Assembly (NCBI RefSeq): GCF_020166105.1
Contig: NZ_JAIUJY010000003.1
Coordinates: 248,001-312,000 of the forward strand
Origin: Blastococcus sp. LR1
GTDB lineage: Bacteria; Actinomycetota; Actinomycetes; Mycobacteriales; Geodermatophilaceae
Direction of reading: 5' to 3'
DNA: 64,000 nt
Shown here: positions 16,218-24,437 of the stretch, in pieces
Layout: each line of letters begins with the position of its first letter
Position numbering within the stretch: position 1 is the stretch's first letter
Position numbers and translations under genes: made by a program
The notes under the pieces: generated by a model
Database searches by the model: none
Told to the model about the DNA's origin: nothing
Seen by the model: only the letters and a program-made list of their open reading frames with translations

Positions 16218-17150
16218 TCAGGCCCGCGCACTCCAGGGGTCCTCGCCACGCCAGACCGTCGGCAGATGCAGGCCCACCCGCTGCTCGGCGGCGAGTTCGC
16301 CGAGCACCCGGAGGGTGACGTCGAGGTCGTCGCCGGCGTAGGGGAGAGCGCGCAGCGGCCGGTCGAGCGGGCGGAAGAAGTCGTCCCAGTGGGTCAGCAC
16401 CACGGTCCGGGCGCCCACGGCCGTCACGGTCTCGGCCCAGTAGGCGCGGAGATGGTCCTCGTCCTGCACGCCCAGCTGCCCGACGCCGAGGTAGGCGACG
16501 TCGGCGCTCATCCCGGCCAGCGCGCCCGGCACGAAGCCGGCGCTGCCCTGGACGAGCGCGGTGCGGCCCGAGGTGTGCCCGACGTGGATGGACCACGCCT
16601 CGCCGCAGCGGTAGGCGGCGGCGCGCACCGGGGGGACGACCGGCGAGGAGATCCGGCCGGGGTAGCGGTCGGGTGGGCAGTGGTCGGACTCGACGAAGGT
16701 CAGGGTGAACGAGCCGAGCTCCACCGGCGCGCCCGGGGTGACGACGTGGATCCGGTCGTCCGGCAGGCCCGCGCCGCGGCCCACGTACGCCGCGGACTCG
16801 CTGCCGACCAGGTCGGCGCCGGTCCGCTGCGCGACGACCCCGGAGTCCAGGGCGTGGTCGAAGTGCGTGTGCACGGGGACGACGGCGCGGAGCCGGGACC
16901 GCTCGTCGTCCAGGCCCAGCCGGGCCAACGCCGAGCCGATCCGGCCGGCGTCGGGCGCGATCCGGCCCAGGCCGACCTTCAGCAGGGACGGCCGGCTGAA
17001 GAACCCGTCGGTGAGCACCGCGTGCTCGCCGTCGTCGAACAGCAGGGTGGAGACGCCGAGGAAGGTGACGGCGGGACCGTCCGCGGCGGACGGGACGTCG
17101 AAGAGGGAGGCCAGAGGGCCGAGATCGGGGCGGCCCGGCTTCATGCGCAC
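16218..17150 (-). CDS. MBL-fold metallo-hydrolase
   Basis: A 310-aa metallo-beta-lactamase superfamily protein. The metal-binding motif is VHTHFDHALD (about residues 93-102), followed by VESDHCPPD and the late THWDDFFRPLDRPL. The N-terminal VTFLGVSTLLFDDGEHAVLTDG (ends VTFLGVS and LTDG) is the first strand pair of the fold. It resembles the UlaG-like/YjjU-type cytoplasmic hydrolases of actinobacteria with a C-terminal cap. Substrate unknown. The start is GTG two codons before an in-frame ATG. It lies 9 bp behind the small STAS-like gene, so the two are probably cotranscribed. Confidence 0.85.
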   Translation of the reverse strand: MRMKPGRPDLGPLASLFDVPSAADGPAVTFLGVSTLLFDDGEHAVLTDGFFSRPSLLKVGLGRIAPDAGRIGSALARLGLDDERSRLRAVVPVHTHFDHALDSGVVAQRTGADLVGSESAAYVGRGAGLPDDRIHVVTPGAPVELGSFTLTFVESDHCPPDRYPGRISSPVVPPVRAAAYRCGEAWSIHVGHTSGRTALVQGSAGFVPGALAGMSADVAYLGVGQLGVQDEDHLRAYWAETVTAVGARTVVLTHWDDFFRPLDRPLRALPYAGDDLDVTLRVLGELAAEQRVGLHLPTVWRGEDPWSARA

Positions 17151-17159
17151 GGGCGCACG

Positions 17160-17447
17160 CTAGCGGTCGGCGCCGGCCAGGAGTCGCTCGGCGGCGGGGG
17201 AGCGGCGGACCCGGATCGAACGCCCGGCGCGCTCCGCGGCGTCCAGGTGGTCCAGCACGAGGTCGAGCGCCGGCATCGACATGCCGGTCACCGAACCGGC
17301 GTCGACGACCTCCACCGGCATCGGCTCGCGGCCGTAGCGCCGCAGGTGCGTGTCGACCGTGGCCGCGTCGATCTCACCGGCGAGGCACAGCACCCGGCCC
17401 GCAGAGGTGTTGAGCAGGCGGACGATGCCGCGCGGTGCCGGGGTCAC
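17160..17447 (-). CDS. small STAS-domain (anti-sigma antagonist-like) protein
   Basis: A 95-aa protein starting GTG at 17447. The pattern LCLAGEIDAATV (strand and DxxT turn), then VEVVDAGSVTGMSMPALDLVLDHLD-type sequence (read as VEVVDAGSVTG and SMPALDLVL) and SIRVRRSPAAERLL at the C terminus fits a single STAS domain, as in SpoIIAA/RsbV antagonists. The usual DSSGL phosphorylation loop is replaced by VTGMSMPAL, so whether a serine is phosphorylated is unclear. No anti-sigma kinase gene is adjacent. It is the first gene before the MBL hydrolase and is divergent from the polymerase gene, with 69 bp between. Confidence 0.6.
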   Translation of the reverse strand: MTPAPRGIVRLLNTSAGRVLCLAGEIDAATVDTHLRRYGREPMPVEVVDAGSVTGMSMPALDLVLDHLDAAERAGRSIRVRRSPAAERLLAGADR

Positions 17448-17516
17448 GCCGCCAGTCTGCGCGCGGGGCGCCCGGCGGGCAGCGCGGCTGTCGGAGGCGT
17501 CGGCGAGACTGCGGCG

Positions 17517-19160
17517 GTGAACCGGATCGTCCTCGTGCGCCGCGGGGACGACGTGGACGCCCACGAGCAGGCGTCGGTGACCTCCGTGCCGCTCGCGGAC
17601 CTGCCCGCGTTCGTGCGGGAGCACGAGGCGACGCCGGTGCGGTGGGTCTGGGACGACACCACCCGCTGGTACCCGGCGCTGCTGGCGCAGGGGGTCCGCG
17701 TGGCGCGCTGCGCCGACCTGCGGCTGCAGCACGCGATCCTGCGGCGGACGCCGTTCACCGACCAGCGGCTGCTCGCCGACGCGTCCACCGCGGAGTGGGA
17801 CGCGCTCCAGCCGGTGACCGAGACCGATACCGCGCTGTTCCCGCTCGCCGATCCCGCCGACCGGCTCGACCCGGTCGCCGAGCACGACCGGCAGCTGGCC
17901 ACCCTCGCCGCCTCCCCGGAGCGCCGCCGACTGGAACTGCTCCTGGCGGCGGAGTCCTCCGGGGCGCTGGTCGCTGCGGAGATGACGCACGCCGGGCTGC
18001 CCTGGCGGGCCGACCTGCACGAGCGGCTGCTCACCGAGCAGCTCGGTCCCCGGCCGGTGGCCGGGCACCGGCCCGCGGCGCTCGAACGGCTGGCGGCCGA
18101 GATCCGGACGGCGCTCGGCGCCCCGGCGCTCAACCCCGACTCCCCGGTCGAGGTGCTGCGCGCGCTGCAGACCGCCGGGCTCCCGGTCGAGGACACCCGC
18201 TCCTGGACGTTGGTCCAGATCGAGCACCCCGTGGTCGCTCCGCTGCTCGCGTACAAGAAGCTGGCCCGCCTGCTCACCGCCAACGGCTGGTCCTGGCTCG
18301 ACACGTGGGTGCGGGACGGCCGGTTCCGGTCCTGGTTCCTGCCCGGTGGGGTGGTGACCGGGCGGTGGGCGTCCAACGGCGGCGGCGCCCTGTCGGTGCC
18401 GGTCCAGATCCGCCCCGCTGCGGTGGCCGACGAGGGCTGGCGGTTCGTCGTCGCCGACGTCGCGCAGCTGGAGCCGCGGGTGCTGGCCGCGATGAGCGGG
18501 GACCTGGCGATGGCCGAGGCCGCGCGGGCCACCGACCTCTACCAGGGCATGGTCGACGCCGGCACGGTCGCCACCCGGGCGGAGGCCAAGCTCGGCATCC
18601 TCGGCGCGATGTACGGCGGCACCCGCGGGGAGAGCGGGCGGATGATGCCGCGGCTGACCCGGCGCTACCCGGCGGCGATCGCGCTGGTCGAGGAGGCGGC
18701 GCGGGCGGGGGAGCGGGGCGAGGTGGTGCGCACGCTGCTCGGCCGCGGATCGCCGGTGCCCGGCGGCGAGCGGATGGCCGACCTGGGGGAGCCGCCGGAG
18801 CCGTCCGGCTCGCGGCAGGAGGAGGACCGCCGGCGGCGTGCCTGGGGCCGGTTCACCCGCAACTTCGTCGTCCAGGGCACGGCGGCGGAGTGGGCGCTGT
18901 GTTGGCTGGCCGACCTGCGCAACCGGCTCTGGCGGCTGGGGGAGGAGCAACCGGGGGAGGGCCGGATCGAGGACCGGCCGCACCTGGTCTTCTTCCTGCA
19001 CGACGAGGTGCTGGTGCACACCCCGGAGCACCTGGCCGGGCAGGTGGCCGAGGAGGTGCGGCTCGCGGCAGTAACCGCGGGCCGGCTGCTCTTCGGCGGG
19101 TTCCCGGTCGACTTCCCCCTCGACGTCGCCGTCGTCCGGTCCTGGGCCGAGGCGGGCTGA
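17517..19160 (+). CDS. bifunctional 3'-5' exonuclease/DNA polymerase, PolA-like
   Basis: Family A DNA polymerase-like protein of 547 aa without the 5'-3' exonuclease domain. The polymerase motifs are visible: motif A DVAQLEPRVLAAMSGD (about residues 318-333), motif B with AEAKLGILGAMYGGTRGE (about 360-377) and motif C FFLHDEVLVHTP. The N-terminal 190 residues correspond to the proofreading domain but its carboxylates are poorly conserved. Such stand-alone genes are common in actinobacteria beside a full PolA and are presumed repair or translesion enzymes. Start GTG at 17517, chosen because the protein begins NRIVLVRRGD as in the family and GGAG lies upstream; the frame is open far beyond it but without protein-like composition. 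Confidence 0.88.
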   Translation: MNRIVLVRRGDDVDAHEQASVTSVPLADLPAFVREHEATPVRWVWDDTTRWYPALLAQGVRVARCADLRLQHAILRRTPFTDQRLLADASTAEWDALQPVTETDTALFPLADPADRLDPVAEHDRQLATLAASPERRRLELLLAAESSGALVAAEMTHAGLPWRADLHERLLTEQLGPRPVAGHRPAALERLAAEIRTALGAPALNPDSPVEVLRALQTAGLPVEDTRSWTLVQIEHPVVAPLLAYKKLARLLTANGWSWLDTWVRDGRFRSWFLPGGVVTGRWASNGGGALSVPVQIRPAAVADEGWRFVVADVAQLEPRVLAAMSGDLAMAEAARATDLYQGMVDAGTVATRAEAKLGILGAMYGGTRGESGRMMPRLTRRYPAAIALVEEAARAGERGEVVRTLLGRGSPVPGGERMADLGEPPEPSGSRQEEDRRRRAWGRFTRNFVVQGTAAEWALCWLADLRNRLWRLGEEQPGEGRIEDRPHLVFFLHDEVLVHTPEHLAGQVAEEVRLAAVTAGRLLFGGFPVDFPLDVAVVRSWAEAG

Positions 19161-19208
19161 GCGGGTGGGGCAGGATCGAGCGGTGCGCGCCGTCCTCCCG
19201 ACCCGTCG

Positions 19209-20018
19209 ATGATGGAGCTGTTCCCCGAGGGGCTGACCACCGCGACGCTCCTGCTGGTGCTGCTCGCCGGTCTCACGGCCGGCTTCGTCGACGCCGTCGT
19301 CGGCGGAGGTGGGCTGATCCAGCTGCCGGCGCTGTTGCTGGTGCCGGGGATGAGCCCGGTGCAGGCGCTGGCCACCAACAAGCTGGGCTCGGTGTTCGGC
19401 ACCTCCACCAGCGCGCTCACCTACTACCGGCGGGTCCGTCCCGACCTGCGCACCGCCCTGCCCATGGCGGGGCTGGCGCTGGCCTCCAGCTTCGTCGGCG
19501 CCTCGGTCGCGGCCCTGCTGCCGGCGAGCATCTTCAAGCCGGTGATCGTGGTCGCGCTGATCGGCATCGGGGCGTTCACGCTGTTCCGCCCGGCGCTGGG
19601 TGAGGTCACCGCGCTGCGGCACACCGGCCGCCGGCACCACGGGGTCGCCGCCGCGCTGGGCCTCGTCATCGGCTTCTACGACGGGATCCTCGGCCCCGGC
19701 ACCGGCTCCTTCCTCGTCTTCGCGATGGTCTCGCTGCTGGGCTACGACTTCCTCAACGCCAGCGCCAAGGCGAAGATCGTCAACTGCGCCACCAACCTCG
19801 GCGCGCTGCTCTTCTTCATCCCGCACGGCTCGGTGCTGTGGGGTCTGGGCCTGCTGCTGGGCGCGGCCAACATGGTCGGCGGCTACCTGGGCGCCCGGAC
19901 CGCGACCGCCCGTGGCAGCCGCTTCATCCGGATCGTGTTCCTCGTCGTGGTCACCGCGCTGATCCTGCGGCTGGGCGTCGACGTCTGGACGGAGAACATC
20001 GGGCCCCGCCTCGGCTGA
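19209..20018 (+). CDS. TSUP family transporter (TauE/SafE, DUF81)
   Basis: Membrane protein of 269 aa with about eight hydrophobic helices, belonging to the sulfite/organosulfonate exporter TauE/SafE family. Typical elements are the glycine-rich first repeat GFVDAVVGGGGLIQLPAL (residues about 25-42), NKLGSVFGTSTSAL, and the second repeat GFYDGILGPGTGSFLVF with LNASAKAKIVNCATNLGAL. These proteins export small organic or sulphur anions or take up related compounds. The start may also be the next ATG at 19212. It follows the polymerase gene by 48 bp but the functions are unrelated. Substrate cannot be inferred. Confidence 0.9.
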   Translation: MMELFPEGLTTATLLLVLLAGLTAGFVDAVVGGGGLIQLPALLLVPGMSPVQALATNKLGSVFGTSTSALTYYRRVRPDLRTALPMAGLALASSFVGASVAALLPASIFKPVIVVALIGIGAFTLFRPALGEVTALRHTGRRHHGVAAALGLVIGFYDGILGPGTGSFLVFAMVSLLGYDFLNASAKAKIVNCATNLGALLFFIPHGSVLWGLGLLLGAANMVGGYLGARTATARGSRFIRIVFLVVVTALILRLGVDVWTENIGPRLG

Positions 20019-20056
20019 GCCGGGCGGGGCCGCACACGAGCGGCGCCCCGCCCGGC
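20019..20056. terminator. bidirectional terminator hairpin
   Basis: Right after the TSUP stop, a 15-nt arm (20019-20033) pairs with 20040-20056 across a 6-nt loop, with one 2-nt bulge. It lies between convergent genes, only 2 bp from the chemoreceptor stop, so it can end both transcripts. Confidence 0.65.
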
Positions 20057-20058
20057 GC

Positions 20059-21663
20059 TCAGAAGGTGAAGCGGCTGACGCCCGAGCGCAGGTCCGCGGC
20101 CATCCGGGCCAGCTCCTCGACGGCGACGCGGGTCTGCCCCAGCGCCTCGGTCGTGGACTGGGCGGCGGTGGAGACGCCGGTGATGTTCCCGGCGATCTCG
20201 CTGGAGCCGCCCGCAGCCTGCAGGACGGACCGGGACATCTCGCCCGTGGTCGCGGTCTGCTCCTCGACGGCGCTGGCGATGGTCAGCTGCGAGTCGTTGA
20301 TGGAGCCGATGACCCCGCTGATCCGGCCGATCGCCGCCACGGCGCTCGTCGTGTCGTCCTGGATGGTCGCGACCTGCCGGGCGATCTCCTCGGTGGCCCG
20401 GGCCGTCTCCTGGGCCAGCTCCTTGACCTCGTCGGCCACGACCGCGAAGCCCGTGCCCGCCTCGCCGGCCCGAGCCGCCTCGATGGTCGCGTTGAGCGCC
20501 AGCAGGTTCGTCTGCTTGGCGATCGAGGTGATGACCTGGACGATCGCGCCGATCTCCTGGCTCGAGGCGCCGAGCTTCTGGATCGTCGCCGTCGTCGTCC
20601 GGGCCTCGTCCACCGCGGACGACGCCACCGCGGCGGCGCGGGCCGCGCTGGTGCTGATCTCCTGGATCGAGGCGCCCATCTGCTCCGTGCCGGCCGCCAC
20701 GGTGGCCACGTTCCGGCTGACCTCCTCGGCGGCGCTCGAGACGACCCCGCTCTGCGCCGCGGTCTCCTCGGCCGCGGCGGCGATCTGGGCCGAGGACGCG
20801 CTGAGCTCCTCGGAGGAGGCGGCCACGGCATCGGCGGAGCCGACCACCGCACCCATGACCGAGCGCAGTTCGGCCAGCGCGCCGTCGAGCGCCGCGGCGG
20901 TGCGGCCCAGTTCGTCCCGGCTCTCCAGCCCGGCGGTCCGGGTGAGGTCGCCGTCGGCGAGGGCCTCCGCCGTGGCCTGCACGCGGCGGAGCCCGCCGGT
21001 GATGCCGCGGGCGACGAGCACGCCGAGTGACAGGGCAGCGGTCGCGCCGAGGGCGATGACGACGACGAGGACCGTGCGGGTCTGCTCGTACTCGGCCGTG
21101 GCCTCCTCGGCGCTGGCGGCGGCATTGGCCAACCGCTGGGTCGCCAGCTGGTCGATGTCGCCCATCACCCGGAGGGCGATCGGCGTGATGGTGGCCTCGC
21201 GCGCGGCGGACCAGCCGTCCAGATCGCGCGCCTCCGCCAGCGCGTCGAGCGCGACCATGCCCTGCCGGTACTCGGCGATGCCCTCGCGCACGGACGCGAT
21301 GAGCGCGCGACCGGCGGACGAGGGGCCGGTGGCGAGGTACCGATCGGCCGCCTCGTCCAGCTCCGCGTACGCGGTGTTGCGCGCGGCGAGGTAGGTCGCC
21401 CGGTCCGCGGCTTCGGTCGCGACGGCGTAGTTGGTGCCGGCCTGGCGCACGGCGTAGAACTCGGTGCGCACCGCCTCCACCTCGGCGGTCCCGATGAGCT
21501 GCTTGTCGTACATGGTCTGCGTCGCAGCGGCCGTCTGGGCGAGGCTGCCCAGGCCCAGCACGCCCACGGCGACGGCGACCGCCACGGCCAGGCCGACCGC
21601 CGCGAGGATCTTGGTCCTGATGCTGGCGTCGCGGAACACGGAACGGGCGGACGAGGTGGGCAC
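20059..21663 (-). CDS. methyl-accepting chemotaxis protein
   Basis: Transmembrane chemoreceptor, 534 aa. TM1 is at about residues 18-42 ([20 protein letters not shown]), followed by a periplasmic helical ligand-binding domain of the 4HB type (about 45-188) and TM2 (about 192-215). A HAMP domain precedes the signalling domain (about 270-534), whose hairpin tip contains [17 protein letters not shown], the CheA/CheW contact region. It signals to CheA to control motility, implying a flagellated or otherwise motile organism. No che or fli genes are in the window, so it is an orphan receptor. Start GTG at 21663 with CCGGAGACCC upstream. The ligand is unknown, and the C terminus lacks an NWETF-like CheR tether. 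Confidence 0.93.
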   Translation of the reverse strand: MPTSSARSVFRDASIRTKILAAVGLAVAVAVAVGVLGLGSLAQTAAATQTMYDKQLIGTAEVEAVRTEFYAVRQAGTNYAVATEAADRATYLAARNTAYAELDEAADRYLATGPSSAGRALIASVREGIAEYRQGMVALDALAEARDLDGWSAAREATITPIALRVMGDIDQLATQRLANAAASAEEATAEYEQTRTVLVVVIALGATAALSLGVLVARGITGGLRRVQATAEALADGDLTRTAGLESRDELGRTAAALDGALAELRSVMGAVVGSADAVAASSEELSASSAQIAAAAEETAAQSGVVSSAAEEVSRNVATVAAGTEQMGASIQEISTSAARAAAVASSAVDEARTTTATIQKLGASSQEIGAIVQVITSIAKQTNLLALNATIEAARAGEAGTGFAVVADEVKELAQETARATEEIARQVATIQDDTTSAVAAIGRISGVIGSINDSQLTIASAVEEQTATTGEMSRSVLQAAGGSSEIAGNITGVSTAAQSTTEALGQTRVAVEELARMAADLRSGVSRFTF

Positions 21664-21744
21664 GATGGGTCTCCGGGGCTTGCGATCGAGTGGGGTCGGG
21701 ATCGACCCGCACCCGATGTAATTGACCCGCTACAACCAGTTATG

Positions 21745-21759
21745 CCCAATACGATTGGG
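21745..21759. promoter_or_regulatory. CCCAAT-N3-ATTGGG inverted repeat between chemoreceptor and selO
   Basis: A perfect 6-3-6 inverted repeat in an AT-richer island of the divergent region, 82 bp from the chemoreceptor start and 90 bp from selO. A second short hairpin, TCCCT-CGA-AGGGA, follows at 21763-21775. Candidate operator for either gene; no known consensus is matched. Confidence 0.35.
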
Positions 21760-21848
21760 AACTCCCTCGAAGGGAGGGGGCGGTCGAGCCGCCTCCGAAT
21801 CCCCGCGGGGACGGGCACGGGCCCCTCGTTCTCCGTACGCTCGTTTCC

Positions 21849-23312
21849 GTGACAGTCGCACCGGGCCCCACCCTCACCCTCGGCTACAGGTTCGCCTCCC
21901 AGCTGCCCGAGCTGGCGGTGCGCTGGCAGGCGGAGGAGGCTCCGCAGCCCCGGCTGCTGGTGCTCAACGACGCGCTCGCCGCCGAGCTCGGGCTGGACCC
22001 GGCTGCGCTGCGCACCGAGGAGGGGTTGCGGCTGCTGACCGGCAACGCCGTCCCCGAGGGTGCGACGCCGGTGGCCCAGGTGTACTCCGGGCACCAGTTC
22101 GGCGGGTACAGCCCGCGGCTGGGCGACGGGCGGGCGCTGCTGCTCGGCGAGCTGACCGGCCCCGACGGCCGGCTGCGCGACCTGCACCTCAAGGGCTCCG
22201 GCCGGACGCCGGTGGCCCGCGGCGGCGACGGGCTTGCTGCCGTGGGGCCGATGCTCCGCGAGTACGTGATCAGCGAGGCGATGCAGGCCCTCGGCATCCC
22301 GACGACCCGGGCCCTGGCCGTCGTCGCCACCGGCCGTGGCGTGCGGCGGGAGACGGTGCTGCCGGGCGCGGTGCTCTCCCGAGTGGCCAGCAGCCACCTG
22401 CGGGTCGGCAGCTTCCAGTACGCCGCCTCCACCGGCGACGCCGACGTGCTGCGCCGGCTGGCCGACCACGCGATCGCCCGGCACTGCCCGGCGGCGGCGG
22501 ACGCCGCCCAGCCCTACCTGGCGCTGTACGAGTCGGTGCTCCAGGTGCAGGCCGAGCTCGTGGCGCGCTGGATGCTGGTCGGCTTCGTGCACGGCGTGAT
22601 GAACACCGACAACGTGACGATCTCCGGCGAGACCATCGACTACGGGCCGTGCGCCTTCCTCGACGTGTTCGACCCGGCGAGCGTCTACAGCTCCATCGAC
22701 ACCGGTGGGCGGTACGCCTACGGCAACCAGCCGATCGTCGCGGAGTGGAACCTGGCCCGTCTGGCCGAGGCGATGCTCCCGCTGCTGGCCGAGGACTCCG
22801 AGACGGCGGTGGGCATCGCCACCGAGGCGCTGGGCACCTTCCGCGCCCGCTACAACGCGGCGTGGACCGCGGGCATGCGCGCCAAGCTCGGCCTGCCCGA
22901 GGGTCTGGACGACGCCGTCGCCACCGGGCTGATCGACGACCTGCAGACCCTGATGCGGGAGAACCGGGTCGACCACACCACCTTCTACCGGCGGCTCGGC
23001 GACGCGGCCCGTGGCGACGTGGAGCCCGCGCGGTTGCTGGTGCTCGACCTCGCCGGGTTCGACGCCTGGCTGGAGCGCTGGCGGGCGGTCGGTCCCGACG
23101 CCGGCGTCATGGACCTGACCAACCCGGTCTACATCCCGCGCAACCACCTGGTGGAGGAGGCCCTGACCGCGGCGACCGCCGACGACCTGGGCCCCCTCCA
23201 GCGGCTGCTCGAGGTGCTGGCCCGGCCCTTCGAGGAGCGGCCGGGCCTGGAGCGGTACGCCGAGCCCGCCCCGGAGGCGTTCGGCGCGTACGTGACCTTC
23301 TGCGGAACCTGA
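21849..23312 (+). CDS. selO: protein adenylyltransferase SelO (YdiU/UPF0061)
   Basis: Pseudokinase-fold enzyme that transfers AMP from ATP to Ser, Thr or Tyr of target proteins, linked to redox homeostasis. It is 487 aa, the normal bacterial length. Conserved blocks: [19 protein letters not shown] (residues about 78-96), [18 protein letters not shown] (about 115-132), and [20 protein letters not shown] with the metal-binding Asn and Asp (about 250-270). The C terminus is VTFCGT: the near-terminal Cys is the position occupied by selenocysteine in eukaryotic SelO and by Cys in most bacteria. GTG start at 21849. It ends 1 bp before the convergent MetE-core gene. Confidence 0.92.
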   Translation: MTVAPGPTLTLGYRFASQLPELAVRWQAEEAPQPRLLVLNDALAAELGLDPAALRTEEGLRLLTGNAVPEGATPVAQVYSGHQFGGYSPRLGDGRALLLGELTGPDGRLRDLHLKGSGRTPVARGGDGLAAVGPMLREYVISEAMQALGIPTTRALAVVATGRGVRRETVLPGAVLSRVASSHLRVGSFQYAASTGDADVLRRLADHAIARHCPAAADAAQPYLALYESVLQVQAELVARWMLVGFVHGVMNTDNVTISGETIDYGPCAFLDVFDPASVYSSIDTGGRYAYGNQPIVAEWNLARLAEAMLPLLAEDSETAVGIATEALGTFRARYNAAWTAGMRAKLGLPEGLDDAVATGLIDDLQTLMRENRVDHTTFYRRLGDAARGDVEPARLLVLDLAGFDAWLERWRAVGPDAGVMDLTNPVYIPRNHLVEEALTAATADDLGPLQRLLEVLARPFEERPGLERYAEPAPEAFGAYVTFCGT

Positions 23313-23313
23313 C

Positions 23314-24351
23314 TCAGCCGAGCTCGGCGCGCAGCACCGCGGCGGCCTGGGCCAGCGAGCGCATCTTGCCCGCGGCCGAGGCGCGCGGGAGGTACTTCAG
23401 GCCGCAGTCGCTGGAGAGCATCAGCTTGTCGACGTCCACGTCGTCCAGCGCGCGCCGCACCCGGTCGGCGATGACCTCCGGCGTCTCCACCTCGGGGGTC
23501 GAGAGGTCCAGGACGCCGAGCGCGATCCCCTTGCCGCGCAGCGGGCGCAGCGAGGTCGGGTCCAGGTGCGACTGGGCGGTCTCCACGGAGATCGTGTGCG
23601 CCGGGGTGTCGGCCAGCTCGGGCAGGAACGAGTAACCGTCGGGGCGCTCGGCGACCATGGCTGCGTAGCCGAAGCAGAGGTGCACGTGCACCGGGCCGGC
23701 GGCTCCCTCGAGCGCCCGGGTGAGGGCCTCGGCGCCGTACCTCCGGGCGACGTCGGGGCGGGCCTGCAGCCACGGCTCGTCGACCTGGACGATGTCGGCG
23801 CCGGCGGCGAACAGGTCGGCGATCTCCTCGCGCACGACGTCGGCGTAGGCCAGCGCCAGGGCGCGGTCGTCGGGGTAGTGGTCGTTCTGCGCCTGCTGCG
23901 CCATCGTGAACGGGCCGGGCACGGTGATCTTCACGGCGCGGTCGGTGTGCGCCCGCAGGAACCGGACGTCGTCGACCTGCACGGGCCGTGGCCGCCGGAT
24001 CTCCCCGGTCACCCGGGGCACCGGGATGTCGAGGCCCGACCGGTTGCGGACGGTGCCGGGGTTGTCGAGGTCCAGCCCGTCGAGCGCGGTGGCGAAGTGG
24101 TTGGAGTAGGACTCCCGCCGGATCTCGCCGTCGGTGAGGACGTCGAGACCGGCCTCCTCCTGGGCGCGGATCGTCGCCAGCGTGGCGTCGTCCTGGGCCT
24201 CGGGGAGCAGTTCCGCCGGCACCCGCCACAGCTCCGCCGCGCGGACGCGGGGCGGGAACTGGTGGCTCAGGCGGTCACGGTCGATCAGCCAGTCCGGCTG
24301 CGGCAGGCTGCCGACGACCATCGTGGGCAGCGGGGGGAGCTGGACGGTCAT
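23314..24351 (-). CDS. cobalamin-independent methionine synthase-like protein (MetE C-terminal domain only)
   Basis: A single TIM-barrel domain of 345 aa, corresponding to the catalytic C-terminal half of MetE. The zinc ligands are recognisable: HLCFGY (His and Cys, about residues 226-231), Glu in VETAQS and the final Cys in SSDCGLKYLPR. VDEPWLQARP supplies the conserved acidic methyl-acceptor region. The N-terminal folate-binding half of MetE is absent, as in archaeal core MetE and in actinobacterial paralogues using other methyl donors or thiol substrates. It may transfer methyl groups from a donor other than methyl-THF; the real substrate is unknown. The ATG at 24351 has GGAGGACCG upstream, inside a small palindrome (see 24356-24404). 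Confidence 0.88.
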   Translation of the reverse strand: MTVQLPPLPTMVVGSLPQPDWLIDRDRLSHQFPPRVRAAELWRVPAELLPEAQDDATLATIRAQEEAGLDVLTDGEIRRESYSNHFATALDGLDLDNPGTVRNRSGLDIPVPRVTGEIRRPRPVQVDDVRFLRAHTDRAVKITVPGPFTMAQQAQNDHYPDDRALALAYADVVREEIADLFAAGADIVQVDEPWLQARPDVARRYGAEALTRALEGAAGPVHVHLCFGYAAMVAERPDGYSFLPELADTPAHTISVETAQSHLDPTSLRPLRGKGIALGVLDLSTPEVETPEVIADRVRRALDDVDVDKLMLSSDCGLKYLPRASAAGKMRSLAQAAAVLRAELG

Positions 24352-24355
24352 CGGT

Positions 24356-24404
24356 CCTCCGGAGGGATCGGGCGCGGGTCGCGCCCGATCCTTCCCGATC
24401 GGGA
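24356..24404 (-). promoter_or_regulatory. three consecutive inverted repeats before the MetE-core gene
   Basis: Read along the minus strand after the helicase stop: TCCCGATCGGGA (24404-24393, perfect palindrome), then an 11-bp stem with 3-nt loop (24390-24366, arms GATCGGGCGCG and CGCGCCCGATC), then CCTCCGGAGG (24365-24356) whose GGAGG is the ribosome binding site of the gene starting at 24351. The second element can be the helicase terminator. The third could fold back on the ribosome binding site, suggesting attenuation. Confidence 0.5.
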
Positions 24405-24437
24405 GGAGCCCCGCCTCAGTGGATCGGCCCGGGCGGC

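Noticed and set aside
15816-17516. 567-codon N-terminal extension of the polymerase gene
   Set aside because: The frame is open but its composition is antisense shadow of the Bcr/CflA and MBL genes; the real protein begins at the GTG at 17517.
17160-19826. 888-codon minus-strand open frame opposite the polymerase gene
   Set aside because: Arg/Gly/Pro/Gln-rich shadow of the PolA-like and TSUP genes in antisense; only the last 95 codons (17160-17447) look like a real STAS-type protein.
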